From positions 744,001 through 808,000 of the forward strand of contig NZ_SJSL01000002.1 of assembly GCF_004331695.1 (NCBI RefSeq): 64,000 nt of DNA. Reading direction: 5' to 3'. The stretch comes from Pedobacter psychroterrae (GTDB lineage Bacteria > Bacteroidota > Bacteroidia > Sphingobacteriales > Sphingobacteriaceae). A program made the position numbers and the translations under genes. The first letter of the stretch is position 1. The number at the start of each line of letters is the position of its first letter. Below the pieces are notes generated by a model. It was given only the letters and a program-made list of their open reading frames with translations. It did no database searches and had not been told where the DNA came from. Below, piece by piece: positions 57,150 through 64,000 of the stretch.

Positions 57150-58217
57150 ATGCATCAATCTTTCGCATTATTATTTTTGGCGCTAAGTGCTGGGAGCTTA
57201 TTTCTTGCCGCCTTTTTATTGCTGACAGGTGTCGTGCAGGCAAATCACAAGGCGAATAAATGGTTAGGGGCTTTCTTTTTCCTGCTGAGTTTACTGTTAA
57301 TGGAATTGTTTTTGGAGGGTGCCGGCCATCCCCAACCTCTGCTAATCCAAATAACCGAATGGCCGCGTTGGGCCATATTCCCCTGTTTATATGTGGCCGT
57401 TTTTACATTTGTCCATCCGCTGCGGCGGCCACGGCTATTGTTGATCCACTTTTTGCCGGCTGTTATTTTTATCATTTTTTTGACGTTAGGTGATAAGGTA
57501 CAGTTGCCAAATTGGACAGGGGTCATTGCACGCTATTTCTTTTTTGCGCAAGGGCTGGTTTATGGGGTATTAAATCTCCGAATATTGATGAAACATCAAA
57601 GCCATATCCGCCAAGTATTGGCCGACAGAGCTTCTGATCTGACCTGGCTGCGTAACTTTGTTTACGCACCATTAGTGATAGCCGGGGTATGGCTCGCGTT
57701 CAGACAGTTACCTATTGTGGACGGCCTACTGCAATTATTGTGTTTAGGTCTGAGCTTGTATTTTGTTTCGGCGGCATTTAGACAGCGCGATGTTTACCCG
57801 GGTAAGCTATCTGAAGTTGAAGACTGGCCTGGCGATGTGCCGAATGAATCCACCTCTGCACGAAGACTTACTCCGAATCAGATAGCCATACTGAAAGATA
57901 GAGTGACGTTACTCACTGATCAGCATAAACCTTATTTAGACCCTGCACTGAACCTGCATACCTTAGCCGATAAAGTCGGTATTAATACCCATGAACTTTC
58001 CCTGGTCTTAAATCAAGGCTTTGGAATGAATTTTTACGCTTACATTAACGGTTTGCGAGCCGAAGAAGCAATCAGGTTACTGAAATCAGGGAAATATGGA
58101 CGTGGTGAGATGGAGGCCGTCTCGATCAGGGCAGGCTTTAATTCACGCACGACTTTTTATGCAGCCATAAAGAAGAAAAAAGGTGAAAAGCCCGCTGGTT
58201 TCTTGAAAAAAGATTAA
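57150..58217 (+). CDS. Membrane-anchored AraC-family regulator
   Basis: About six or seven membrane helices occupy residues 1-215 (LFLALSAGSLFLAAFLLLTG, KWLGAFFFLLSLLLMELFL and others). A cytoplasmic C-terminal AraC HTH pair follows (about 255-350; LHTLADKVGINTHELSLVLNQGFGMNFYAYINGLRAEEA, MEAVSIRAGFNSRTTFY). This 7TM-AraC arrangement is common in Bacteroidota. Its likely target is the divergent DoxX-like gene. Confidence 0.92.
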   Translation: MHQSFALLFLALSAGSLFLAAFLLLTGVVQANHKANKWLGAFFFLLSLLLMELFLEGAGHPQPLLIQITEWPRWAIFPCLYVAVFTFVHPLRRPRLLLIHFLPAVIFIIFLTLGDKVQLPNWTGVIARYFFFAQGLVYGVLNLRILMKHQSHIRQVLADRASDLTWLRNFVYAPLVIAGVWLAFRQLPIVDGLLQLLCLGLSLYFVSAAFRQRDVYPGKLSEVEDWPGDVPNESTSARRLTPNQIAILKDRVTLLTDQHKPYLDPALNLHTLADKVGINTHELSLVLNQGFGMNFYAYINGLRAEEAIRLLKSGKYGRGEMEAVSIRAGFNSRTTFYAAIKKKKGEKPAGFLKKD

Positions 58218-58355
58218 TCTGCATTACAGCACTACATATTTCGAGTTTGTTAGATGTTGAGGTTGTTTGAAGTATCGTAGCTAGTCCCTAGTCATTTAAC
58301 ATGATTTGTTGTAAAAGGTGGTGTTATCCATTTCAAATTCACGATTAACTGTGCC

Positions 58356-59522
58356 TTAAGATGATACCACCTCCTGTTCAAGTTTGATTTTTAAAAGCGC
58401 CATGTCCCCACTAATTTTCTTCTCCATCGTTTTTGCATAGAGCTGAGTTGTCCTGATGCTGGTGTGTCCTAACATTTTAGAGACGGTATCTATTGGAACG
58501 TTATTGGAAAGCGTAATAGTCGTGGCAAAGGTATGCCTGGCGATGTGGAAGGTTAACTCCTTAGTGATCTCACAAAGGTCTGAGATTTCCTTTAGGTAGG
58601 CATTCATTTTTTGGTTGGACAATACGGGGAAAACATACGATTCACATCTTGGATGGTTCTCATATTTTTCGATCAGTTTTAGCGCATAGTCCAATATTGG
58701 CACATTCACTGGTGTTCCCGTCTTTTGCCGGAACGATTGAATCCAGGGGTCGCCATCTATCCCGGTAACGATATTATTTCGTTTGAGGCCCTTTACGTCA
58801 ACGTAGGCGAGTCCAGTGTAGCAGCAGAATACAAATATATCCCTGACTAGATTGAGTCGGTCTATCTTAAATTGCTTACTCGTTAAAGCGCGCAACTCTG
58901 CGTTTGTCAGTGCGGTTCGGTTCACGGGCTTTAATTTCGATTTATAGCTAAGAAAAGGGTTGGTAGTTATATAGCCGCTTGCCAGGCAGATCAGAATGAT
59001 TTTTTTGAAGTTTTTAATGTACTTGACCGTTGTGTTGTTGTTGCAGTTGCGCACTGTTCTCAGGTAAAAATCGTATTCAGAAATAAATACGTGGTTGACG
59101 CGGCTCAATGGTATGTCGCGGCATTTGTATTTTGAACTTATGAATTCTGCTGTATGTTTAAGGCAGGTTTCGTAGCGTTCTAATGTGCCCGGTGCAAACT
59201 CACGGCCAACCAGCGCCTTTACCTTATCATTGTGTTCCTGGAAAACCTCTAATAGGGTCTTGCCTTTGCTGACCTTTCCTTTAAGCCTGTCTCTGAGTTC
59301 TACGGAGCTGACTGAAACATCTGGTTCCATTTCGCGAAGATAGCGGTAGGTGTCCTTTATTTTATTTTCCAGCTTGTTGAGCTGATCGTTAATTTTTTTA
59401 TGCTCCGCATCATTTTCTTTGACTCTTTCGGTTTTGATGTCCCAATGTTTGGGCAGGCAGCTGCAGCCAGTTGACAATTCTGTGGGCTGAAAATCCACCG
59501 TTATACGCATGTAAATGTACAT
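58356..59522 (-). CDS. Site-specific tyrosine recombinase (island integrase), N-terminus disrupted
   Basis: A phage_int_SAM_5-type core-binding domain (about 90-195) and a catalytic domain (about 215-375) are intact. HxxR is His326-Arg329, then His353 and the nucleophile Tyr362 (RTTQLYAKT). The Arg-I position reads TGLAYVDVKGL, i.e. Ala instead of Arg, as also noted for Bacteroides IntDOT-type enzymes. Upstream of the ATG used here the family's first strand is still encoded: PKNHKTGP in this frame, and MDSNLKTLFYLK from an ATG at 59584 in the neighbouring frame. A one-base deletion near 59550 separates them. It adjoins the tRNA-side repeat. Confidence 0.9.
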   Translation of the reverse strand: MYIYMRITVDFQPTELSTGCSCLPKHWDIKTERVKENDAEHKKINDQLNKLENKIKDTYRYLREMEPDVSVSSVELRDRLKGKVSKGKTLLEVFQEHNDKVKALVGREFAPGTLERYETCLKHTAEFISSKYKCRDIPLSRVNHVFISEYDFYLRTVRNCNNNTTVKYIKNFKKIILICLASGYITTNPFLSYKSKLKPVNRTALTNAELRALTSKQFKIDRLNLVRDIFVFCCYTGLAYVDVKGLKRNNIVTGIDGDPWIQSFRQKTGTPVNVPILDYALKLIEKYENHPRCESYVFPVLSNQKMNAYLKEISDLCEITKELTFHIARHTFATTITLSNNVPIDTVSKMLGHTSIRTTQLYAKTMEKKISGDMALLKIKLEQEVVSS

Positions 59523-59683
59523 TGGCCCTGTTTTGTGGTTCTTTGGTTCTTAAGGTAGAAAAGTGTTTTTAAATTACTGTCCATAATGATTCACTGAAAA
59601 TCGGTTTAAAATTAAAATAATTGTCAGATTTCAACAAGATGTTCAGTTATTGAACTAGTTGTATTACAGATATTTACATTGTT

Positions 59684-59729
59684 TCAGCGCGTCTTTTTGC
59701 CGTTTTCACCAGACGCACTGAAAGACGCG
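59684..59729. repeat. Interleaved inverted repeats, possible integrase arm sites
   Basis: TCAGCGCGTCT (59684-59694) and AGACGCACTGA (59711-59721) are inverted repeats with one mismatch. CGCGTCTTT (59688-59696) also pairs with AAAGACGCG (59721-59729). They lie between the integrase start and the direct repeat, where arm-type binding sites would be expected. Confidence 0.35.
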
Positions 59730-59775
59730 TTAGAACGGCCCTTTTTTATGCATATTTTGGTGCTTGTAAAAAACA

Positions 59776-59810
59776 AAAAACCCTGCTAATGATACATTAA
59801 CAGGGTTTTT
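59776..59810 (-). terminator. Terminator downstream of tRNA-Ser
   Basis: A 10-bp perfect stem (AAAAACCCTG / CAGGGTTTTT) with an inner TAATG/CATTA extension. Read leftward from the tRNA it ends in a run of Ts. Half of it (up to 59787) lies outside the direct repeat and so belongs to the island side. Confidence 0.75.
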
Positions 59811-59855
59811 ATACATTTTGATATCGCTATCCGCGGAGAGTGGGGGATTCGAACC
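59788..59855 (+). repeat. Right direct repeat (attR), overlapping the tRNA-Ser 3' end
   Basis: The near-identical partner of 21009-21075. Positions 59834-59855 are inside the tRNA (acceptor 3' strand, T-arm). Positions 59788-59833 are downstream of it. Confidence 0.8.
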
Positions 59856-59920
59856 CGCGGATGCTGTTACACATCAACAGTTTTCAAGACTGCCGCAATC
59901 GACCACTCTGCCAACTCTCC
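59834..59920 (-). tRNA. tRNA-Ser(UGA)
   Basis: 87 nt. The acceptor stem is GGAGAGT/ACTCTCC with discriminator G at 59834. The anticodon loop is CTTGAAA with anticodon TGA (59884-59886). A long variable arm with GATG/CATC pairing marks it as a class II serine tRNA. The T-loop is TTCGAAT. CCA is not encoded. One position of the T-stem opposes C to C (GCGGG with CCCCC), which may reflect the 3' end supplied by the island. Confidence 0.92.
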
Positions 59921-60014
59921 GGCGCAAAAGTACAAATACCACTTGAATCTGCAAATTATGAGGTGAATTATTTAATGAAAAATTGATAAAAGCTTAAAAC
60001 TGAGTAAGAAAAAA

Positions 60015-61013
60015 TTATTTCTTATGCAGGTTTCCCTCTACAGGACTGCTTTTTTTGAACAAATTGAAGTTGGGCTTGATGATCTTCACACTTCTTTTTG
60101 ATACATCTACACTTGCGTTCAGTTCAAATCCTACCAGCAGGATCAGCGAATTGAGGTAAAGCCAGATCATTAACACGATCAGCACGCTGATAGAGCCATA
60201 GACCTTATTATAAGAACTAAAATTGTTGATATAAAAAGAAAAGCCCCAGATGGTGAAAAAAGCAAGAATGGTAGCTAGCCAGGAGCCTGCGCTAAAAAAC
60301 TTCCACTTCTTGGCATGCGCAGGCCCATACCTGTAAAGAATAGAAATGGTCACAAAATACAGTACGCCCAGCAATGCCCAGCGGGTAAGCTGTATTACCA
60401 GGTGGGTAATCCCGTCCCGGATATTTAATTCCGTATCGATGTACTTAAGTGCAAACTCTCCCAGGGTCATGGCGATGATGCAGACTATCACGGATAGTGC
60501 AATAATTACAGTGAGTATTACAGCGATCAACCGCTGTTTAAGCCAGGAACGGGTTTCAATGATGAGTGAAGACTTATTAAATGCCATCATTAGGTTATGG
60601 ACCCCATTCGTAGAGAAAAACAAGGCAAGTATAAAACCAAATGACAGCAAACCTCCGTTTTGTTGCAGTACTATCTCTTCAAGGGTGTCCTTAAAAGCGA
60701 TGAATGCCTCCTGTGGGAGGATCAGTTTTATTGAATCCATTAGCTGGAGCTGGAAGTCAAGTCCTTCTCCTTTTGGAATAAAGGGAATCAGGGTAAACAG
60801 GAAAATGATACCTGGAAATATAGCCAGCATAAAATTATACGCCAGGGAAGAGGCCTTGTTTACCAGGGAATCTTTGCCAATTTCTTTTAAAAAGAATGAG
60901 GCAACCGTGTATATGGGCAGCGGACTAAAGCCGGGCAGGATACAGACCTTTGTCCAGTCTATAAACATTGCATATAGCCTGATTTTCAGTAGCTGCTTAT
61001 GTATCCAATCCAT
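60015..61013 (-). CDS. YihY/virulence factor BrkB-family membrane protein
   Basis: 332 residues with six membrane helices and the family core (KASSLAYNFMLAIFPGIIFLFTLIPFIP, FSTNGVHNLMMAFNK, YGPAHAKKWKFFSAGSWLATILAF, IWLYLNSLILLVGFELNA). The family was once called ribonuclease BN, incorrectly. Its role is unknown, possibly transport. It is the last gene of a leftward run with the thioesterase (9 bases upstream), MltG and a PASTA protein. Confidence 0.92.
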   Translation of the reverse strand: MDWIHKQLLKIRLYAMFIDWTKVCILPGFSPLPIYTVASFFLKEIGKDSLVNKASSLAYNFMLAIFPGIIFLFTLIPFIPKGEGLDFQLQLMDSIKLILPQEAFIAFKDTLEEIVLQQNGGLLSFGFILALFFSTNGVHNLMMAFNKSSLIIETRSWLKQRLIAVILTVIIALSVIVCIIAMTLGEFALKYIDTELNIRDGITHLVIQLTRWALLGVLYFVTISILYRYGPAHAKKWKFFSAGSWLATILAFFTIWGFSFYINNFSSYNKVYGSISVLIVLMIWLYLNSLILLVGFELNASVDVSKRSVKIIKPNFNLFKKSSPVEGNLHKK

Positions 61014-61022
61014 TTATCAAAT

Positions 61023-61430
61023 TTATTTAAACCAGGCCTTTAGCCTTTGCATAAAATCTTCCGGCGGTTGGCAGGGTTTATTCTTTGCCATGTCTACGAA
61101 AACCAGCGTAGTATCACCAATATTTATCAGTTCCTGATTTTCATTGAACAGTTCATATTTAAAATGGATCCTAATGCCAGGTAGTTCGCTTACTGTAGTT
61201 TTAATAGTGATCTCCTGATCATACAAGGCCGGTTTTATAAACTTACAGTTCAGCGCCAATACAGGAAGCATTACCCCATCACGTTCCATACCCGCATAAT
61301 CCATGCCTAAACTTCTCAGCATCTCTACACGGCCTACCTCGTAATACTGTGCGTAATTGCCATAATAAGCATACCCCATCTGGTCTGTTTCACCATACCT
61401 TACCCTTATTTTCGTACTGTGTGTATACAT
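61023..61430 (-). CDS. YbgC/4HBT-family acyl-CoA thioesterase
   Basis: 135 residues, one hot-dog fold: VRYGETDQMGYAYYGNYAQYYEVGRVEMLRSLG contains the catalytic Asp-x-M-G and Y-x-x-Y/E-x-x-R pattern of the 4HBT/YbgC group. It hydrolyses acyl-CoA thioesters in the cytoplasm. It is 3 bases downstream of the MltG gene and 9 bases upstream of YihY. Confidence 0.93.
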   Translation of the reverse strand: MYTHSTKIRVRYGETDQMGYAYYGNYAQYYEVGRVEMLRSLGMDYAGMERDGVMLPVLALNCKFIKPALYDQEITIKTTVSELPGIRIHFKYELFNENQELINIGDTTLVFVDMAKNKPCQPPEDFMQRLKAWFK

Positions 61431-61433
61431 GTT

Positions 61434-62492
61434 CTATTTAAAAATATTACGCTTGTTCAGGGCCTCCCTGTATTTCTTTGCATTCCTGTCATGCTCCTGA
61501 ACGGTAACTGCAAAATTGTGATAGCCAGAGAAATCCTCTTTGGCACACATGTAAATGTAATTGTTATCGTCGCGGTTCAATACGGCATCAACCGCATTGA
61601 TGCTTGGCATCATGATCGGCCCCGGAGGCAAGCCCGCATATTTATAAGTATTGTACCTGGATTGTACACTTAGCAATGCATTGGTTACCCTTTTTACAGT
61701 AAAATCATTATTTGCGTAGATGACCGTAGGATCTGCCTGTAGCAATATCCCTTTATTCAGGCGGTTCAGATACAGCCCTGCTATAATTGGCATCTCTTTA
61801 TCATAAAGGGCCTCTGCATCTACTATGGAAGCCAGGATCGATACTTCTATCGGACTAAGGTTTAAAGTTGCTGCTTTTTGCTTTCTTTCCGCATTCCAGA
61901 ATTTAGCATATTCAGCCTGCATCCGTTCAAAAAATTCAGCTGCGGGGATATTCCAGTACATCTCGTAGGTATTAGGAATAAACATCACATAGCTGTTTTC
62001 GTTATTGAAGCCGTATTTTTCCAGCAGGGCAGTAGAATCCAGCAGGGAAATAAATTTTAAAGAGTCAGGCTCCAGATTGTTCGCCAGATAGGTTGCGAAG
62101 TTTTCTTTCTTCCGGATGTTTTGGAATTTAAGTTTTACCGGTTCCTGATTACCGGCTTTCAGCATATTGATCAGGCTGCGGTTGTTCATCCCTTTTGCCA
62201 TTTTATACCTACCTGGTTTCAGTGAGCTGGCCAGTCCCATCTTGGCCGCTGCCTGTACAAAAGCACCCTTGTCTATCAGAATATCTTTGTAACTAAGTTC
62301 CTTCATCACCTCGTCAAACGTGTATCCTGTACGGACATACAAGTATTTCTCCTTGCCGGTGATATTGGGTGCAAAATACACTTTATATAATTTAAGCCCA
62401 TAAACGCCTCCGGCAATTAAGATGATCAGTAAGACCAATAAGATTGCTTTGGTGCCTTTTTTCAAGCCTTTCTTGTTTTCCTGGTTTGTCAT
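61434..62492 (-). CDS. mltG: Endolytic murein transglycosylase MltG
   Basis: 352 residues. One N-terminal membrane helix (about 15-33) is followed by a LysM-like domain and the YceG catalytic domain, with the family signature LASIVDAEA (catalytic Glu), AGLYLNRLNKGILLQADPTVIY and YNTYKYAGLPPGPIMMPS. MltG cuts nascent peptidoglycan strands at the inner membrane and sets glycan length. Its neighbours, a PASTA protein and D-Ala-D-Ala ligase, are also cell-wall genes. Confidence 0.95.
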   Translation of the reverse strand: MTNQENKKGLKKGTKAILLVLLIILIAGGVYGLKLYKVYFAPNITGKEKYLYVRTGYTFDEVMKELSYKDILIDKGAFVQAAAKMGLASSLKPGRYKMAKGMNNRSLINMLKAGNQEPVKLKFQNIRKKENFATYLANNLEPDSLKFISLLDSTALLEKYGFNNENSYVMFIPNTYEMYWNIPAAEFFERMQAEYAKFWNAERKQKAATLNLSPIEVSILASIVDAEALYDKEMPIIAGLYLNRLNKGILLQADPTVIYANNDFTVKRVTNALLSVQSRYNTYKYAGLPPGPIMMPSINAVDAVLNRDDNNYIYMCAKEDFSGYHNFAVTVQEHDRNAKKYREALNKRNIFK

Positions 62493-62508
62493 ATTTTGTA
62501 TTAAAATA

Positions 62509-63279
62509 CTATTTCTTATTAGCTAAGGTAATATTGACCGGCGTGCCGATTTTTACCTTCGTTATTGAATCTGTAACAAAAGGCTCCTGTTTGATAATCA
62601 CAGCATTGGCAGAGTCGGTGATCAGGCCTTCATAGGTGATTAAGCCCATATTCAGCTTGGCCCCGTTTTTTAACACAAACTGTGCTTCACTCTGTGTCAG
62701 ACCCAGTAAGTCCGGAATATCTACCTCTGCATTACCTTCACCATCTCCCAGTACAAAGTCAATTCTGGAACCTTTTGGTATCACATATCCTGCTTTGATG
62801 GGCTGCCCGCCAAATGATGCCTCCAGTACGACATTCCTGCTTATGTCAGGCTTATAAGTAGTATCACCAAGTTTCAGACCAAAACTCTCAATAGTGGCCA
62901 GCACTTGCGTAAGCGGTTTAAACTCTATATCCGGAAATTTGACGTTAGGCGCAGTATTCATGCTCACTGTCAGGTAAATTGTCCGGTTGTCCTTCACAAA
63001 AGAGTTTGGATTCGGGTCCTGGTCTATTACCGTTCCCGGAGGTGTGTCCATGATGTAAACAGAATCAACCTCGTAGCGCAGGCCCATTTCTTCCAGTTTA
63101 CTTACTGCCTGGGTGAAAGACAATCCTTTTAGAATGGGTACGTTCAATCCCTGTCCATGTTTGGTATAATACCTTAAACTATAAAAAGCGACGAACAACA
63201 GAATGGCTACCGTAACTACTGCCGATATCAGATTATTTCTAAAAGATTTAGTCTTGAGGTAAGAAATGAATTTGCTCAT
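62509..63279 (-). CDS. PASTA-domain membrane protein
   Basis: 256 residues: one N-terminal membrane helix (about 15-35), then three PASTA domains (about 40-110, 111-180 and 185-254) beginning VPILKGLSFTQAVSKLEEMGL, FPDIEFKPLTQVLATIESFGL and IPDLLGLTQSEAQFVLKNGA. There is no kinase or transpeptidase domain, so it is a stand-alone periplasmic PASTA protein that probably binds uncrosslinked peptidoglycan. It leads the leftward run and is divergent from the ligase gene. Confidence 0.93.
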   Translation of the reverse strand: MSKFISYLKTKSFRNNLISAVVTVAILLFVAFYSLRYYTKHGQGLNVPILKGLSFTQAVSKLEEMGLRYEVDSVYIMDTPPGTVIDQDPNPNSFVKDNRTIYLTVSMNTAPNVKFPDIEFKPLTQVLATIESFGLKLGDTTYKPDISRNVVLEASFGGQPIKAGYVIPKGSRIDFVLGDGEGNAEVDIPDLLGLTQSEAQFVLKNGAKLNMGLITYEGLITDSANAVIIKQEPFVTDSITKVKIGTPVNITLANKK

Positions 63280-63369
63280 GGAGTTTTTCTATGCTAATAG
63301 GTATATGGTCCAAATTTAGGCTAAAAAAATATTTTATTGGAATTAAAATGACAACTCCATGAACTAATT

Positions 63370-63377
63370 TATATTTG
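63370..63377 (+). promoter_or_regulatory. Bacteroidota -7 box (TAtaTTTG) for ddl
   Basis: TATATTTG matches TAnnTTTG and lies 58 bases before the ATG at 63436. A matching -33 TTG at the usual spacing is not seen. Confidence 0.4.
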
Positions 63378-63435
63378 TGCTTTAATAAATCTATCTCACT
63401 GAATGATTCAGGGTGATGTCCGTAAACAGAAACTG

Positions 63436-64000
63436 ATGAAGAAAACAATAGCATTACTAACAGGGGGTACGACTGGTGAATGGGTGATTTCCGTTAAAAG
63501 TGCAGCTACTATAGCCCAAAATCTGGATGCTGATAAGTTTGACGTATATAAGATCATGCTCAGTCAGCAGGGCTGGTTTTATGAGCCTGCTGATTCTGTT
63601 AAAATTGAGGTAGACCGCAACGATTTTTCCCTGACCATAAAAGGCAGAAAAATTAAGTTTGATGGGGTATACATTGCCATTCACGGATCACCGGGAGAAG
63701 ATGGCAAACTACAGGGCTATTTTGATATGCTCCAGCTGCCATATACTACCTGCGATGCACTTACTTCGGCCATCACCATGAATAAGGGGTATACCAAGGC
63801 CATTGCGGCCGGTATTGACCAGCTTAGTATAGCCCGGTCGGTACAGATCTTTAAAGACGCCCACTATGATCTGGGCCATATAAAGAATGAGCTTAACTCA
63901 CCTTATTTTGTAAAGCCCAACAATGGGGGAAGCAGCATTGGTATGAGCAAAGTCAATCATGTAAACGACCTCGACGCTGCTGTAGCAAAGGCATTTAAAG
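63436..64000 (+). CDS. ddl: D-alanine--D-alanine ligase, 3' truncated by window edge
   Basis: The frame opens MKKTIALLTGGTTGEWVISV and stays open for 188 codons to the window end. It shows the Ddl N-domain (AIHGSPGEDGKLQGYFDML, LPYTTCDALTSAITMNKGYTK) and the start of the ATP-grasp domain (FVKPNNGGSSIGMSKV). The start is fixed by the family N-terminus. It makes D-Ala-D-Ala for peptidoglycan. It is divergent from the PASTA/MltG run. The catalytic C-terminal part is outside the window. Confidence 0.95.
   Translation, partial: MKKTIALLTGGTTGEWVISVKSAATIAQNLDADKFDVYKIMLSQQGWFYEPADSVKIEVDRNDFSLTIKGRKIKFDGVYIAIHGSPGEDGKLQGYFDMLQLPYTTCDALTSAITMNKGYTKAIAAGIDQLSIARSVQIFKDAHYDLGHIKNELNSPYFVKPNNGGSSIGMSKVNHVNDLDAAVAKAFK

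Overview
The window is from a Bacteroidota chromosome, most likely Sphingobacteriaceae and Pedobacter-like. This rests on two SusC/SusD pairs, a FecI/FecR-type sigma/anti-sigma pair, a giant Reg_prop hybrid sensor kinase, glycan-depolymerising lipoproteins, -7 boxes of the TAnnTTTG type, few Shine-Dalgarno sequences and MORN/YwqK-type proteins. The genus is inferred from gene style and could not be checked by search. No rRNA or CRISPR array is visible. One tRNA is present, tRNA-Ser(UGA).

Positions 1-20.9 kb look like a resident carbohydrate-processing region. It holds the 3' part of a GH140-like hydrolase, a serine beta-lactamase-fold lipoprotein, a GH127-like arabinofuranosidase, two DUF1080 (3-keto-disaccharide hydrolase family) proteins, a cupredoxin/dehydrogenase-propeller/HEAT protein and a cytochrome c-glucose/sorbosone dehydrogenase-like propeller. 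It also holds a TPR histidine kinase divergent from its LuxR-type regulator, a three-repeat Ig-like lipoprotein and a SusCD pair. The mixture suggests breakdown of plant-type glycans combined with periplasmic sugar oxidation.

Positions about 21.0-59.9 kb are best read as a 38.8-kb genomic island in the 3' end of tRNA-Ser. Near-identical direct repeats of about 67 bp, containing the tRNA 3' end, lie at 21009-21075 and 59788-59855. A tyrosine recombinase sits just inside the tRNA-side repeat and an excisionase-like HTH gene just inside the other. Inside, in order: a degraded patch (Crp regulator, RidA-like protein, broken oxidoreductase, SnoaL and NmrA genes, ISL3 transposase tail); a sigma/anti-sigma/SusC/SusD/DUF1735/M16-peptidase operon that looks like a peptide- or protein-uptake system; a run of small secreted, lipoprotein and membrane genes headed by a protein with a VgrG-like N-terminus; a hybrid sensor kinase with no DNA-binding output, translationally coupled to a siderophore-type TonB receptor; small proteins; an ArsR-SRPBCC-hydrolase operon with twin palindromic operators; and an AraC regulator divergent from a membrane protein. 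The integrase has lost the start of its reading frame to an apparent one-base deletion, so the island may be immobile.

Positions 60-64 kb are core chromosome. Four leftward cell-envelope or housekeeping genes (PASTA protein, MltG, thioesterase, YihY/BrkB) are divergent from D-alanine--D-alanine ligase, which runs off the end of the window.
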